Below, piece by piece: positions 52,330 through 63,083 of a stretch of DNA of 64,000 nt. The position numbers and the translations under genes are program-made. The stretch's first letter is position 1, and every line of letters begins with the position of its first letter. Source of the stretch: Proales similis (Eukaryota; Rotifera; Eurotatoria; Ploima; Proalidae); assembly GCA_019059635.1 (NCBI GenBank), contig JAGVRJ010000006.1:310001-374000 (forward strand), in the 5' to 3' direction. The notes under the pieces were generated by a model. It saw nothing but the letters and a program-made list of their open reading frames with translations. It was not told where the DNA came from and ran no database searches.

Positions 52330-54756
52330 TTAAACTGCTAACTCAAGTCTTCTGTTGAACAAATAAACAAGTTGGGAACGAAAGGCTGCGTTGAAGTTGA
52401 GGAATAAGAAAAAGTTGATCAGAAGCGCCCAAACGGCGACTGTGTCTGTGACGGTGATCAAGTTGGCGCATAGCGAGTCGAAGAACGACTTGGCAAACAT
52501 GCACCACGACGAGCGCTTTGTTTTCTCATACTTGTACCAAGTGTTGATAGCGAACTCGGCCGTCTTGACCGAGCTCATGAGCATTTGCGGCGTTTTCAGG
52601 CCCAGACTGAATATGCCGTTGACGATGATCATTTTGGTGAGGCGCTTTTCGACGTCCTCTTTCTCCTTAGAGCCTGAACTGCTCAATTGCGCCTGTTTCT
52701 TGGCCGCCGCCTGCACGAACCGCAGCAGTTTGAGGTCGAACACCAAATTGAACAGAGTGGAGAACACGTCGTTCAGCAGCAGGTTGAGAACGTTCAACGC
52801 AATCAGGAGCTTGTTTGTCTCCGAGTACCAGTCGCTGTTGAGGTCATAGATGAACATGTCGAAGCCGGGCAGGTTCTCAAGCGTCTTGATGCTTATGCGG
52901 TCGTTGTAGAAGAGCTGCGACACGCTCAAGAGAACGGAAAACAGGCCGATGGCCAGCAGAACGTAAATCGGTTTCGCTCTGAGCAGCCGCGAGCTCCATT
53001 TCTTGGCCGCTCGATCGCCGTTTGTGTTTATCAGCATGCGATAGAGCGTGAAGCTGCACTGGGTCAAGTTGGCGCCCAGCTTGCAAATGTTGCCTAAAAA
53101 CACCACGCCGACAAGAAAGTAGAGACGCATCGCAAACGATGCTATCAACGGTGAGCAGTAGCGGCCGCCGCTGTATTGGATGCACTCGGCGAGCAGAAGA
53201 GGCGCGTTGAGAGCGCAGAAGGCGCCGCTGCAGACCGCGTTGTAAAAGAAATACTCAAAGAGCTTCTTCTGCTTGTCCGACGACTGGCTCGTCTGATTGG
53301 CTTGTCTGCCACTGGTGGTTCTCTTGATGGTCACTGCCGACAAGGTGTTCACCACCAGACCGAGTATGCACGAGATGGGATGGAGGCAAATGGCAAAGAC
53401 CAACTTGAGCGACTCGACACTCAACACGAGCTCGTAGATGTTGAATTGCGACTCGAGCTCGCCGCTCCAACTGGCCACTTGGTCGCACAGGCTCAACTTG
53501 AGGTCGAAATCGCATTCGGCCAACAGCTTCTCGGCGCCCGCTATGGCGTCCAGGTCCTTTAGCTCTTGCCACAGGCCCGACTCTCTCACTCCTGGCACAT
53601 GCTCGGCTCTGCTCCGATTCATGATTGCTTGCTGAAGGAGATAGCCAAGCGGGCAAGTGAGATTGGGCGCCTTCTTTTGAATAATGAACACAAAGACGCT
53701 CGAGTTGACCGGGTAGTGTCGGAAGAGGCAGAAATCAGATTGGTCGTAGTTGTAGAGACTGAAGCTTACAAGGCCCATCACATAGCCGGCGTCGTCTTGG
53801 CCAGGCGAATCTTGGCTGAGGAGCAGCTGCACGCTCGAATCGTCCATGGAGATGGACACAGGCCATTTCAGGTTGTTGTGAAGAAACTGACGCATGTTAC
53901 GAACCTTCAGCACGTAACGAGAGCAGCGCACAAACCTGAACAGTGCTTGCTCGACTCGGCCGAGCACGCCGTCGATCACTATCTCGTCAATGGGCCATGT
54001 GGAGTTGAACAGCTGCGCCGTGAATATTCGGCTGCTGAGCGGCGCGTTGTAGACAAGTCCCAGCTCGAAGTGGGCGAATCTGTGCTTCAGCCCAGTGGTT
54101 GCGGTCCGATTGCGGTCCATCAAGTCGACAAACGAAATCACATTTCTGAGCAGAAACGAGTCGATCAGGCCGTCCAGATGGTATCTGGTCACTCGGCTCG
54201 TCAAAAAGAGCACACTGCACGTCTGCTGGTGGTAGCGCACCGATTTGTGAAAGTAGACCGAGTCTATGAACTTTGGCTGAAGAGCGCCCGCTTCGCTCAA
54301 AGTCGACAGCTCACAGCCGCTCAGTGCCTGGTTGCCCTGCTCTAGGCGCAAGTCAAAGTACTCGAGCCAAGTGCTCACCAAGACGCCGCTGGCGAAGCCG
54401 TAATACGACGGATAATGCAAAAGGCTCTGCACTGTATAGTTGGCTTGGATCGAATTGAAGCCGAGCAGCCGCAGCTGGAATCGTCTTCCGAATGTAAAAC
54501 TTGTCAAGTCAAGCTGGTTGGAGAGCGACAGCCGCATGCTCTCGTCGTGCAAATACAAATACCTGACCTCGACTCGGTAGTCGAATGGACAGTTCTGCCA
54601 CAACCAAATCGCGTTCACCTCGTTCAGCTTCACATTCGTGCAGTCGATTATGTACGAGAATTGGTCGGTGACTTCAATCCGGCAGTTGGTTAACTGTACA
54701 GGCTTTGTCAGGCCCAGAGCCACAAGCATAAAAAGCAACATCTCGATAAGTGCCAT
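52330..54756 (-). CDS. single-exon GPCR-like receptor with a large N-terminal ectodomain
   Basis: An 808-residue intronless gene from Met 54756. It starts with a signal peptide (LIEMLLFMLVALGLTKPVQL). The first ~440 residues are extracellular with scattered Cys and Leu/Phe-rich short repeats (VRYLYLHDESMRLSLSNQLD, TSFTFGRRFQLRLLGFNSIQ), reminiscent of degenerate leucine-rich repeats. The rest has about seven hydrophobic helices: SLKLVFAICLHPISCILGLV, EYFFYNAVCSGAFCALNAPL, RLYFLVGVVFLGNICKLGAN, IYVLLAIGLFSVLLSVSQLF, LLIALNVLNLLLNDVFSTLF, MIIVNGIFSLGLKTPQMLMS and VAVWALLINFFLFLNFNAAF. This looks like a rhodopsin-like fold without a clear DRY motif. The ligand is unknown. Being intronless among intron-bearing genes, it may be retroposed. 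Confidence 0.72.
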   Translation of the reverse strand: MALIEMLLFMLVALGLTKPVQLTNCRIEVTDQFSYIIDCTNVKLNEVNAIWLWQNCPFDYRVEVRYLYLHDESMRLSLSNQLDLTSFTFGRRFQLRLLGFNSIQANYTVQSLLHYPSYYGFASGVLVSTWLEYFDLRLEQGNQALSGCELSTLSEAGALQPKFIDSVYFHKSVRYHQQTCSVLFLTSRVTRYHLDGLIDSFLLRNVISFVDLMDRNRTATTGLKHRFAHFELGLVYNAPLSSRIFTAQLFNSTWPIDEIVIDGVLGRVEQALFRFVRCSRYVLKVRNMRQFLHNNLKWPVSISMDDSSVQLLLSQDSPGQDDAGYVMGLVSFSLYNYDQSDFCLFRHYPVNSSVFVFIIQKKAPNLTCPLGYLLQQAIMNRSRAEHVPGVRESGLWQELKDLDAIAGAEKLLAECDFDLKLSLCDQVASWSGELESQFNIYELVLSVESLKLVFAICLHPISCILGLVVNTLSAVTIKRTTSGRQANQTSQSSDKQKKLFEYFFYNAVCSGAFCALNAPLLLAECIQYSGGRYCSPLIASFAMRLYFLVGVVFLGNICKLGANLTQCSFTLYRMLINTNGDRAAKKWSSRLLRAKPIYVLLAIGLFSVLLSVSQLFYNDRISIKTLENLPGFDMFIYDLNSDWYSETNKLLIALNVLNLLLNDVFSTLFNLVFDLKLLRFVQAAAKKQAQLSSSGSKEKEDVEKRLTKMIIVNGIFSLGLKTPQMLMSSVKTAEFAINTWYKYEKTKRSSWCMFAKSFFDSLCANLITVTDTVAVWALLINFFLFLNFNAAFRSQLVYLFNRRLELAV

Positions 54757-55155
54757 CTGATCGACTTGATGCCTCGTTCGCGTTTTATTTATTCGTGGTC
54801 GGCTCAGCAGCCGTGGTCGGCGTTTACTTGATCATCTGACGCTCAAGGCGTTCGCTTTTATTTTTGAGCGAGACGGCTGCGTCAACTGAAATGCGGTTTA
54901 CCTCGGCTAAAACGCTTTCGGCAAGCCGGCTCCGTTTTGAACGGGATGCGCCTCTCGTTTTTCAAAACGAGTCTCACCTTCACTGTGCAGGCTGTTTGTG
55001 AAAAGCTGCCGACCGAGGCGAGATTTAAAATTCGGACAAATTTATTGCGTCTCATCCCCTAGCAGTCTACGTGGGAACGAGTGCCGCTTCGTTCGTTTGA
55101 ACGTATTTGTTTGTGCGGGCGAATCGAAAGCGCCAGTGGTGCGGCCGAGCCAGCA
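54757..55155. other. divergent promoter interval
   Basis: About 400 bp separating the GPCR-like gene (minus) and the small orphan gene (plus). No coding exon recognised. Confidence 0.5.
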
Positions 55156-55640
55156 ATGAGCAGCGAATGTGAATTTGTGAACAATTTGCTCGCGGTCGCC
55201 AAAGACCAGCAGCGACGGCAACGAGCCAGAGGCAAGTCAAACCAAGCGGCGACGTCCGATCTGATCTAAGCGCGCTGACAGAATGTAGAGCCGAGTTCGA
55301 GCGACTCATGGACGGAACGATCGAGGCCGACAATAAACGGGAGCAGTCTGCTGGAGACGACGAGCACCTTAGATTGGCCGTGCACCAAGACCACGACTAC
55401 GACATTGAAGAGATCAAGCTGTGGAATTTCATGTCACGCAACAAAGGCACTCGGCCCAGTGTGGTTCGAACGTTCGTCTACAAAGTGCCCGAGTCGGAGT
55501 ACAAGGTGAAGCGAAGCGAGGTTCTGCTCCGCCAGCCAGCAGACTCAAACGGGCAAGCAAAGCCGTGCAAGCAAAGCAGCAATCACTTTAGCGGTGTTAA
55601 GCTTCACACAGATTCGGCTCAGAGCACCGACGCCAATTGA
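55156..55640 (+). CDS. small charged orphan protein, one GC-AG intron
   Basis: Met 55156 begins MSSECEFVNNLLAVAKDQQR. The first exon ends at AGAG|GCAAGT, and a ~49-nt intron ends CTGACAG, a GC-AG intron with otherwise ideal consensus. Splicing gives ARECRAEFERLMDGT and continues in frame to the stop at 55640. Without splicing the frame stops at 55269. The protein is ~145 residues, soluble, rich in charged residues (HQDHDYDIEEIKLWNFMSRN, VRTFVYKVPESEYKVKRSEV). There is an AATAAA ~35 nt after the stop. The family is not recognised. Confidence 0.6.
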
Positions 55641-56027
55641 TCCAGATCGTGCTACTCTTCTTTACTCATTTGAGGCAATAAATTTAATTTGTGTCTTTGA
55701 CTCAATTGAACCGAAACGGTGCCTCGTTTTTTTTGGCAACAAATTGCTCACAAATCGAGCTTAGTTCTGATCCGAATCTGAACGCAAACTCGGCGCGCTG
55801 AGATTCAGGCGTTGTCATGGCAACATGCATCAATCGAGTGTTGAGTCGCTTGCGATGCGTGCGCGCTCCCATATGCGGCAGAAGAGAGCTCAGTTCTGGC
55901 CAACAACGTACAAAAGTCAGTCGCTGTCTGCTGATTGAGCAAGAGCGAACCCGAGCTAAGAGCCGAAGTGAACCGAGAGTTGAGAAGAGCCAGTGAAATC
56001 CGAAAAAGAGAAAAGACTCGATCGAAA

Positions 56028-59000
56028 ATGAGCGACGAGAACGCGTCCAATCGAAATCACATCGACCAAGCCGCTGATGATGCGGCCGATGATCTAGGCG
56101 ACAATCTTGGTGGACAGTTGGAACAAGAAAATGAGCCAAGTGACTCGGAGAAGCAAAGCGGCCTAGACGACGAAGAGGAGGAGGAAGAAGAGGCGCTCGA
56201 CTGGGAAGAGCAGAACGACGACTATGACCAAGAGGAAGACGAGGAGCAGGAAGAAGACGAGGAAACGGCCTATTTGGACGAGAACCCGTTCATGATCCCG
56301 ATTGAGCCACGCGGGGAGCAGCATGGTGCTGACCAGCAGCCAGAGGAAATACTCGACGCCTTGGCGCCGTCCTTGAACCAGCAGGACGAGGTTCAGGCTG
56401 AGATCAGCTCGACGCCGGCGTTTCAGTGTCTCGAAGAGGTTTGTCTCTCTCTTTGTTGCCGGTCGTGTGCTCTCATTTGACTTGAATTGAACACAAAGCT
56501 GTTCAAAAACGGCAAACTGACTGGGACTCAAGTGGCGCAGCTCAAGGCGCGCTATGCCGAGCTGCATCAAACGCTGAGGCAGTCGAGAGAGAACGAAGCG
56601 TACCTGCTTCGCGAGTACAAAAACTCGCTGAAAAAACTTGACGAGAACAAGGAGATTCTGAAGCGGGCGGACGCGTTTCCCGACAATTTAAACAACGAGG
56701 CGCTAAAAATGCGCGCCCAGTACTTGAAGTACGAGAACGACGCCAACTGTGCCGACGAGCGCGTCTACAACCTCGAGTACAAACAGGCCGGGTAAGTGCT
56801 GCTGCCATGGTGTATCTGATGAGAGTCGCTTGAACTCAACGCGCTCGACTAGACTGGAAGAGGACAAGGCGGCGGTGGAGCGCGAGTACGCACGAATGCC
56901 AAAGCCGCACGAAATGGAGCGGCGCATAGAGCAGCTCAAGCTGCAGAACAGCGAGTTCTCGCGCGAGATCCAGCAGCACCAGGAGCAAATAAAAGACCTG
57001 AAAGTGATGCTGAGCGACGAGAACGCGCGGCTGGAGTCAAAGCAGCGCGAGTATCGCGAGCTGCTCGACATAATCGAGTCGAAGAAGAACGACTACGTTC
57101 TGGTGAACGGCCTGCCCGGCCAGGCGGCCAAGGAGGCCGACAAGGTCCAGTACGAGATCGAGTAAGTTCGAGCTTTACTTGAGTTCAGGTTTTCGTCTTA
57201 ATACACCCGTCTCGTGTCAAAGTGAGGTGACCAAGGAGAACGAGGCGATCGAGGCCGAGCTGGCCGTGTGCTCTAGAATTGCGCATGAGTTCGAGCAGGC
57301 GCGGCAGAGGGCCGAGTTCAAGCGCGACCAGCTGATGCACGAGCTCGAGCAGAGCAGAATGATCGGCTTCGACAAGGAAAAGGAGCTGAACGATCTGCTG
57401 AAGCAGTTTGAGCTCGAAAAAGAAAAGGAAGTGACCCTCAAGGCGGACAAGTGAGTGAGAAGCATTTGGCGACCAGCGACACGAACCTCTCACTGTGTGT
57501 ATGAAGGGCAACGGTGGAGCTTTGCATCAAGCACGCGCTTGCCGACAAGAAGCTCGAGTACGACACGTGCGTGAGAGCGCAAAAAGAGCTCGAGAAAGAG
57601 AACCGCAACTTGAAGAAGCGCGAACTGCAGCTGCGCGCCTGTCAGGACTCGATCGCCAATCTGAGAATGCAGCAGGAGAAGGTGTTTGCGCAGCAGCAGG
57701 CGATGCCCAGCGACACGGGCGGCCTAGAAAAGCGTCAGCGCGAGCTAGAGCTCGAAGTAAAGCGGCTGAAAGAGGAGCTCACCAAACAGGTATGCGCTCG
57801 CTTGTCTCTTGTCGTCCGCCTTTTTGAATGATTGCGCCAACGCTAGCACACGATGACCAACACGGAAAAAGTAAAAGTGGAGGCGCGCATCGAGGCCGAA
57901 GAGCAGCTGCTGTGCAAGCAGAGCGAGCTGAGAATCGAGGCGGTCGAGGTCACTCGGCTGGCGGCAATAAAGGCGGACGAGCGCGAACAGAAGCTGCGCG
58001 AATTCATGAAGGCCGAGACCAGATTCAAGCAGGTGCTCGAGGAGAACAAGATAAAGGACAATTTGCTGGAAGACCACGCCAAGCGGCTCAAAGAGCAGAA
58101 GCTCAAGTGAGTGCGCCTCTCTGTCTCAGCTTACTCACTCAAGTAATAGTAGCTTTGGCGCTTTAGGCTCAAGGAGTTTGCCAAAATGTACAACGTGATC
58201 AAAAACGAGCGCAACAAATGCGTGAATCAAATTCAACAGTGCGAGCAGCGAGCGATCGAGATCAAAGAGAAGCTCAAGATATTGGAGAACGAGCTGCAGA
58301 TATTGCGCACCGGCTCGCAGCAAAAAGAAAAGTAAGCTGCTTCTGCAGACTGACGCGACTGCTCGCCTCTGATTTGAATTGTTCATGACAGGATGCTGCA
58401 GAAACAGCGCTTGCGCTACACCAACTTGATAGCGAAACGCGACTCGGCGCGCAACGAGGTGATCAAACAGCGGATGCTGCTCGACGACATGCTCGACAAC
58501 AAGGAGCAGCAGACCATGAACATAAACAACCTGAACAACATTGTGAACAAGAACGAGCGAATACTGACCGAGCTGCGCAGGGCGTACGACGAGGCGGTCA
58601 AGTCACGCAACGAGCGCGGCCTTCAGCTCATCAGCCGAAGCGAGGAGGTCTGTGTGGTGGGCGAGCGCGCCAACCTGCAGGCGTCCGTGCTCAAGCGGGG
58701 CAATTTCGAGCTCGAGGCCAGAGAAGAGCAGCTTCGATTCGCTCAGGTCAGCCACGCCGAGCAAGAGCGCCAGTTGACTCTGCTGAGAAAGCAGGCGCCC
58801 GACGCAGACGCCATGAAGCTCGAGCTCGCCGCCCTACGCAAACAGGCAAGTGTTCACACTTAGGCCCTTTACGAATGCAAATCTAAATGCCAACTGTGCA
58901 GCTCACCGACTGTCAGGACTATTTGGTCGAGCTCGAGCGCAAAGTGGAAAACTGCCACGATCCGGCTCGGGTGCGCTTCTTGGACAAGCCGGCCGAGCCA

Positions 59001-59727
59001 GTCGAGGAGCTGGTCAAAAAGCTCGAGCAGGTAAGAGCTTGTCGTTGCCCTCTGTCTGACGACTCGACTAACCTGAGGCAAATGTAAGCTCGAGCTCAAG
59101 CTGAGCAAAGTCGAGGAGCAGTGTCTGGAGAAGGATTTGATCATCGAACAAGTGGCACGCCTCACCGACCGCATCTCGCACACAGTGGACACGAGCAAAG
59201 ACGAAACGCTTAGTCTGGCCAAAAGCATCAACGGCCTTCAGGCGAGAATAAAGCAAGCGACCAAGAAGCTGATGGCGCGCGTCTCCGAGCTCAGCATCTC
59301 GCAGGCCGAGGCGTTGAAGCTTCAGGAAGACGTCAAGTCGAAAGAGATGCTCCTCGAACAGTACTACAGCCGCATGGAAAAGGTAGGTCGATCTGGCTGT
59401 CTAGTCTGGCGCCAGTTTATCTTACCTGGCGAATTGAAGGGCGAGGCGCCGAGCGAAGCCATCGAGCAGGAATGGCTGCGAATGCAGACACTCAACGAAC
59501 AGCGACAGGGCGGCGATCAAGCGAACGCAGCCGACCAGGGCGTGTACATGATGCCGGACGGCTACATGACAACGGCCGAGCCGAGGCCCAACGCTTACAT
59601 CCCGCAAGAAGGAGCGGAGCTGCCTCTGCCAAGACCCTACGGACGATTGGCTCCGTTCAAGCCCCAGGAGCCTGGCTCCTCTATGCGTCACATTCGCAAG
59701 CCCAATCCAAAACCAATCGAAATCTGA
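56028..59727 (+). CDS. CCDC146: CCDC146 (MBO2-type) axonemal/centriolar coiled-coil protein
   Basis: At least eleven exons with short introns, Met 56028 to the stop at 59727; about 1,000 residues. The N-terminus is very acidic (DDEEEEEEEALDWEEQNDDY). From LFKNGKLTGTQVAQLKARYA onward it is almost continuous coiled coil, including YKNSLKKLDENKEILKRADA and RLRYTNLIAKRDSARNEVIK. The C-terminal signature is family-specific: PNAYIPQEGAELPLPRPYGR, LAPFKPQEPGSSMRHIRKPN, PKPIEI at the stop. In other organisms this protein is needed for flagellar beating and sperm (MBO2 in Chlamydomonas, CCDC146 in mammals). Its presence argues that this animal makes motile cilia or flagellated sperm. The exon joins are in phase at standard GT-AG sites. 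Confidence 0.92.
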
Positions 59728-60018
59728 TTCTAGCAACACTCTTCATCTTTTTCGCCTTTTCTTTTCTCCTTTCGTCGTTTTGCATATTCAAATTTCTTTC
59801 GATTCCTAAAAAGACAAACAATTCGATCGAATTGGAAACGGGCTGGGTCGGAGCAATTTTATTTCTGAAAAGTAAGTAGTAGCTTAAAAATCGGATTGCG
59901 AGTTGTTTGGAAAGTAGACGCAGTTTTGGTAAATTTGAGAATCAAACACAGAGAGAGAGAGAGGGAAACTGGAAATGGTCATTGGCAAGCTAACTAGTGG
60001 ACTGGGTCGATGATTGGC
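59728..60018. other. intergenic gap between converging genes
   Basis: About 290 bp of AT-rich sequence with no exon; 3' UTRs of CCDC146 and of the secreted helical protein meet here. Includes a (GA)n run near 59950. Confidence 0.5.
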
Positions 60019-61511
60019 TTAAATGAACGGAGCGACTACAGGAACAGGAGCGGGAGTGCTGGATGGTCGGTTGGCCAGCAATTCTTGCAGATGACTCTCC
60101 TTGAGCTGCTCGACCAAGGTCATGAGCTGCGAGTTGATCGGAGGGACCGCGGTTGAAGTGGTCGCCGACTCCTCTGGCCAGTAGTAATCGCCGATTCGCC
60201 TCAGCTCTCGGTTGACCATGCTCTCGAACAGATGGAAGAGAATGCCCAGAATGGCCTTCATGTCCATTTGATCATGCACCAACTGGAAGAGCTCGGGCGA
60301 GAGTTGGACAAGCAAGAGCTTGAACTGCTCGGCCATTTTCTCGTCCACAATGGCGACCAGCTCGGGCCGAATGAACTCGAACGCCAGCTCGACGCTCATT
60401 GTCTCGGTGTAGTTGTCGAAAAAGTGGTCCACAATCGTGTTGAGCTCGGGCAAATCGAGCAGCTCGGTCAAATTGCTTTGTGCGATTAGCTGCTTGAAGA
60501 CGACTCGCACCGCCTGAATGTAGGGCGTGTCCGAGTTCTTTATGGACGGGTCGTCGAGCAAAATGGCCAAATGGCTCACAATCACCGGACTGACAATTTG
60601 CCACATTTGCTCTTCGCTCTGTGCCTGTGACAGCTGCTGAATGAGATTGGGAATGAACACTTCGAGATGCTGCTGCTGGAGCAGATCCAAGTTGAGCTCT
60701 TTGATCAGCTCTTGGTAGTACAATTGCACATTCAACGCCGACAGGTCGATGGTGATGTTGTTGCTCTGCAGGAACTCGGAAAGCTGCTCTGGCGAGGCGC
60801 CGAACGCGTTCGCCGCATTCTCCAGCAAATAGTTCACTTGCTCTTGCTCGCTCATGGAGAAAAACTCCGGCAACACGGCCATCAACGACTCGTACAGGGC
60901 CGTGCTGTTGGTGCCGTTCACGATCCCACCGACTACCTTTTCAATGTCGGGCATCTGCCAAACGCCTTCCAAACCGCTTTGTTGTTTAATTATCGAAGAG
61001 AGGAGGTGAGCAGCGACCGCTTGACTAAACAGTAAAAAGTCAATGTCAAGTCGTTCAAACTCTGCTGGTGATGCAGGCTCGGCTTACTTGACACTCTCAG
61101 TGAGTGTGGGCTCCTTTTGCGGATTGCTCAGCAGCGAGGACAGAAGCAAGCTGCCGGCCGGGCTCTGGACTGCTCCCTGGGCAGTGTCGACCAAATCGCC
61201 CAGCTGGTTGAGTGACTCGACCAGTTGCTGTTGATTGAGCTCCGGGTTGATGTTGGCCTCGTTGGCCAGCTGCTGGCCTTGCTCAAGCAGCTGCTGCACA
61301 TTTCGATCGCTCTGCAGCTGCTCGACTGCTTGCATCAGATTGCCAAACTTTTTGAACGTGTCCTGTACATTCAGACCGGTGCGCACCTAAAATTCCGCAG
61401 CTTGAGACATGTGCCAGCTTGAAGAGCCAGAGCACTTACCGACGCGGCCGACACGCTTCGCAGCACCAAAAGACAGCACACGCCGAACAGAGTTGCTTGT
61501 GTTCTAAACAT
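60019..61511 (-). CDS. secreted helical orphan protein
   Basis: Exons 61440-61511, 61088-61386 and 60019-60976. Exon 1 encodes a signal peptide (MFRTQATLFGVCCLLVLRSV). The ~440-residue mature protein is Leu/Gln-rich with predicted long amphipathic helices (LQSDRNVQQLLEQGQQLANE, YQELIKELNLDLLQQQHLEV, FKLLLVQLSPELFQLVHDQM), two N-glycosylation clusters, almost no Cys, and a Pro-rich end (STPAPVPVVAPFI). There is no membrane helix. Exon 2 to 3 joins as NGLEGVWQMPDI across intron 60977-61087. The family is not recognised. A secreted lipid- or ligand-carrying helical protein would fit the composition, but this is speculation. Confidence 0.68.
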
Positions 61512-63083
61512 GTCTATTGACTCACTTGTTTTTGCGATTATTTTTTATTTCCCAAAATTGTCCCTCTCTCTCACTCTCTCCGTCCTTCTCTCTCTCTCTC
61601 TCTATGTCTCAAAGTTTCGACATCTTCCACGAGCAAACAATCATTCTCAATATTTTTTTTCAAATCATTGTTTCATTCTCTCTCTCTCTCTCTGGAGGCT
61701 TCTGTTCTAATAATTAAACATTAGAAATTCAGCATGGCGACACAGCAACAATTGGGCGACGACGACGCCACAGACCTGAATTTCTATTCGAATCATGAAG
61801 CCTATGAAACGAATTTGAAAATGGCAAAGAAAAAAGTTTAAAATTGAGCCAGCCGGCAGAGAGAGAGAGAGAGAAGCAAATGAGGTAGCTCAGGAGAGAG
61901 AGAGAGACGAATGATTGAACAAAACCTTTGACTTTTGAATTAAATAATTCTTTTGAAACCTCGTTTGGCTCAGGTGGCTCACATGCAAAATGACTGCATA
62001 ACAGGCCGCTTGTGCCGCCAAGGTGCGCGCTCTTTTGCACATAATGATTCGAGTTGAGCTCTCTGCTACTGCTGCTGCTGCTGCTGCTGCTTAGAAGGCA
62101 CACACTTGTCTGACACTCTTTCTCGCCTAATCTTCTTCTTGGTCTTCTCCTCATCCGAGTCAACATGCAATCAGAGTTGCGCCTCAGTCGGGCAGGCCAA
62201 GCAAGCGAGCGAAACTTTTAAATATTTGTGTTGGCTTTGAGGTGGATGAGACAGCAATAAATAAGACCGGCTCTCCTCTGTGTGTGTTGTGTCGCTTTAT
62301 TTGATCGATCGGATTTCAGGACCAAGGAGCGAGCGCTCAAACCTAAAGGCTACACACATAGACGCGCTCTAGAGCACTTTTTGGTCGATGTGAGGCCAAC
62401 TTGTGTATCCATGTTCGAATTGGTCGCTGCTGCACATGAAACGAGGAAAAGCTATATGAGGCAGCTGTGACTCAGCCGATCGCTGAATTTATCGGGCCAC
62501 TGACTCGCTCCCACTGCGAATCAAATTTGTTGCGTAACGCTCCGACACTCTTTATTGTTTGGCTTCGAGTTGCATCTCTTTTCTCTCTCTCGATGATTCG
62601 CTTTTTGCCAATTTCGACTCGACACGCAACCAACCTGAACAGAGTTAAAGTGACGCGCGAGCGAGAAATTGACAGTCACGAAAGAAGCTGCCGCGGTAAA
62701 AGAGCGTCCCTACTGTAGCTACGGACGCTGCTGTTACTTGAACGAGCGCTGCTTCTCCAACTGATTTGGCTTCTGCTGAGGAGGCTCAATTGATTTATTT
62801 CCGAAATGTCTAGCAAAAACGAACAAAGTGAATTCTCAGAACAAAGTGAACGCGTGAATTCTCAGAACAGGGCAACAAAACGATGCAACAACAACTCGAG
62901 AGCATTGAAAAGAGAAGAAAAAGAGCGAGCGACTCTAGAAAATAGAAAACTTTTTGAAAATTTGATCGCTAAAGCAGCCCAGCTGGTGGCCTCTTGCTTC
63001 GATTTGGCTCGCTGACTGATTAATTGGTCGCTGCTTCTTGTCGGTAAATGAGCGCGCTTGGCGGGCGAATATCTGACTGCGCT
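61512..63083. other. 1.5-kb gene-free region with low-complexity sequence
   Basis: Contains CT-rich tracts (about 61560-61610, 61680-61700), a GA tract near 61860, a CTG-type triplet run at 62063-62091 and a tandem repeat of GAATTCTCAGAACA around 62830-62865. A 69-codon plus-strand frame at 62806-63015 is charged and Ser/Asn-rich, without homologs I know. I do not call it. Confidence 0.45.
62063..62091. repeat. CTG/CAG trinucleotide repeat
   Basis: About nine CTG-type triplets with one CTA interruption in a gene-free region. On the minus strand it would read as a Ser or Gln/Ala run, but the surrounding frame is not a credible gene. Confidence 0.8.

Noticed and set aside
61729..62166. 145-codon minus-strand frame containing a serine run
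   Set aside because: The run comes from the CTG repeat, the rest is low complexity, and there are no splice or homology signs.
62806..63015. 69-codon plus-strand frame
   Set aside because: Charged low-complexity sequence with an internal tandem repeat, and no known relatives.
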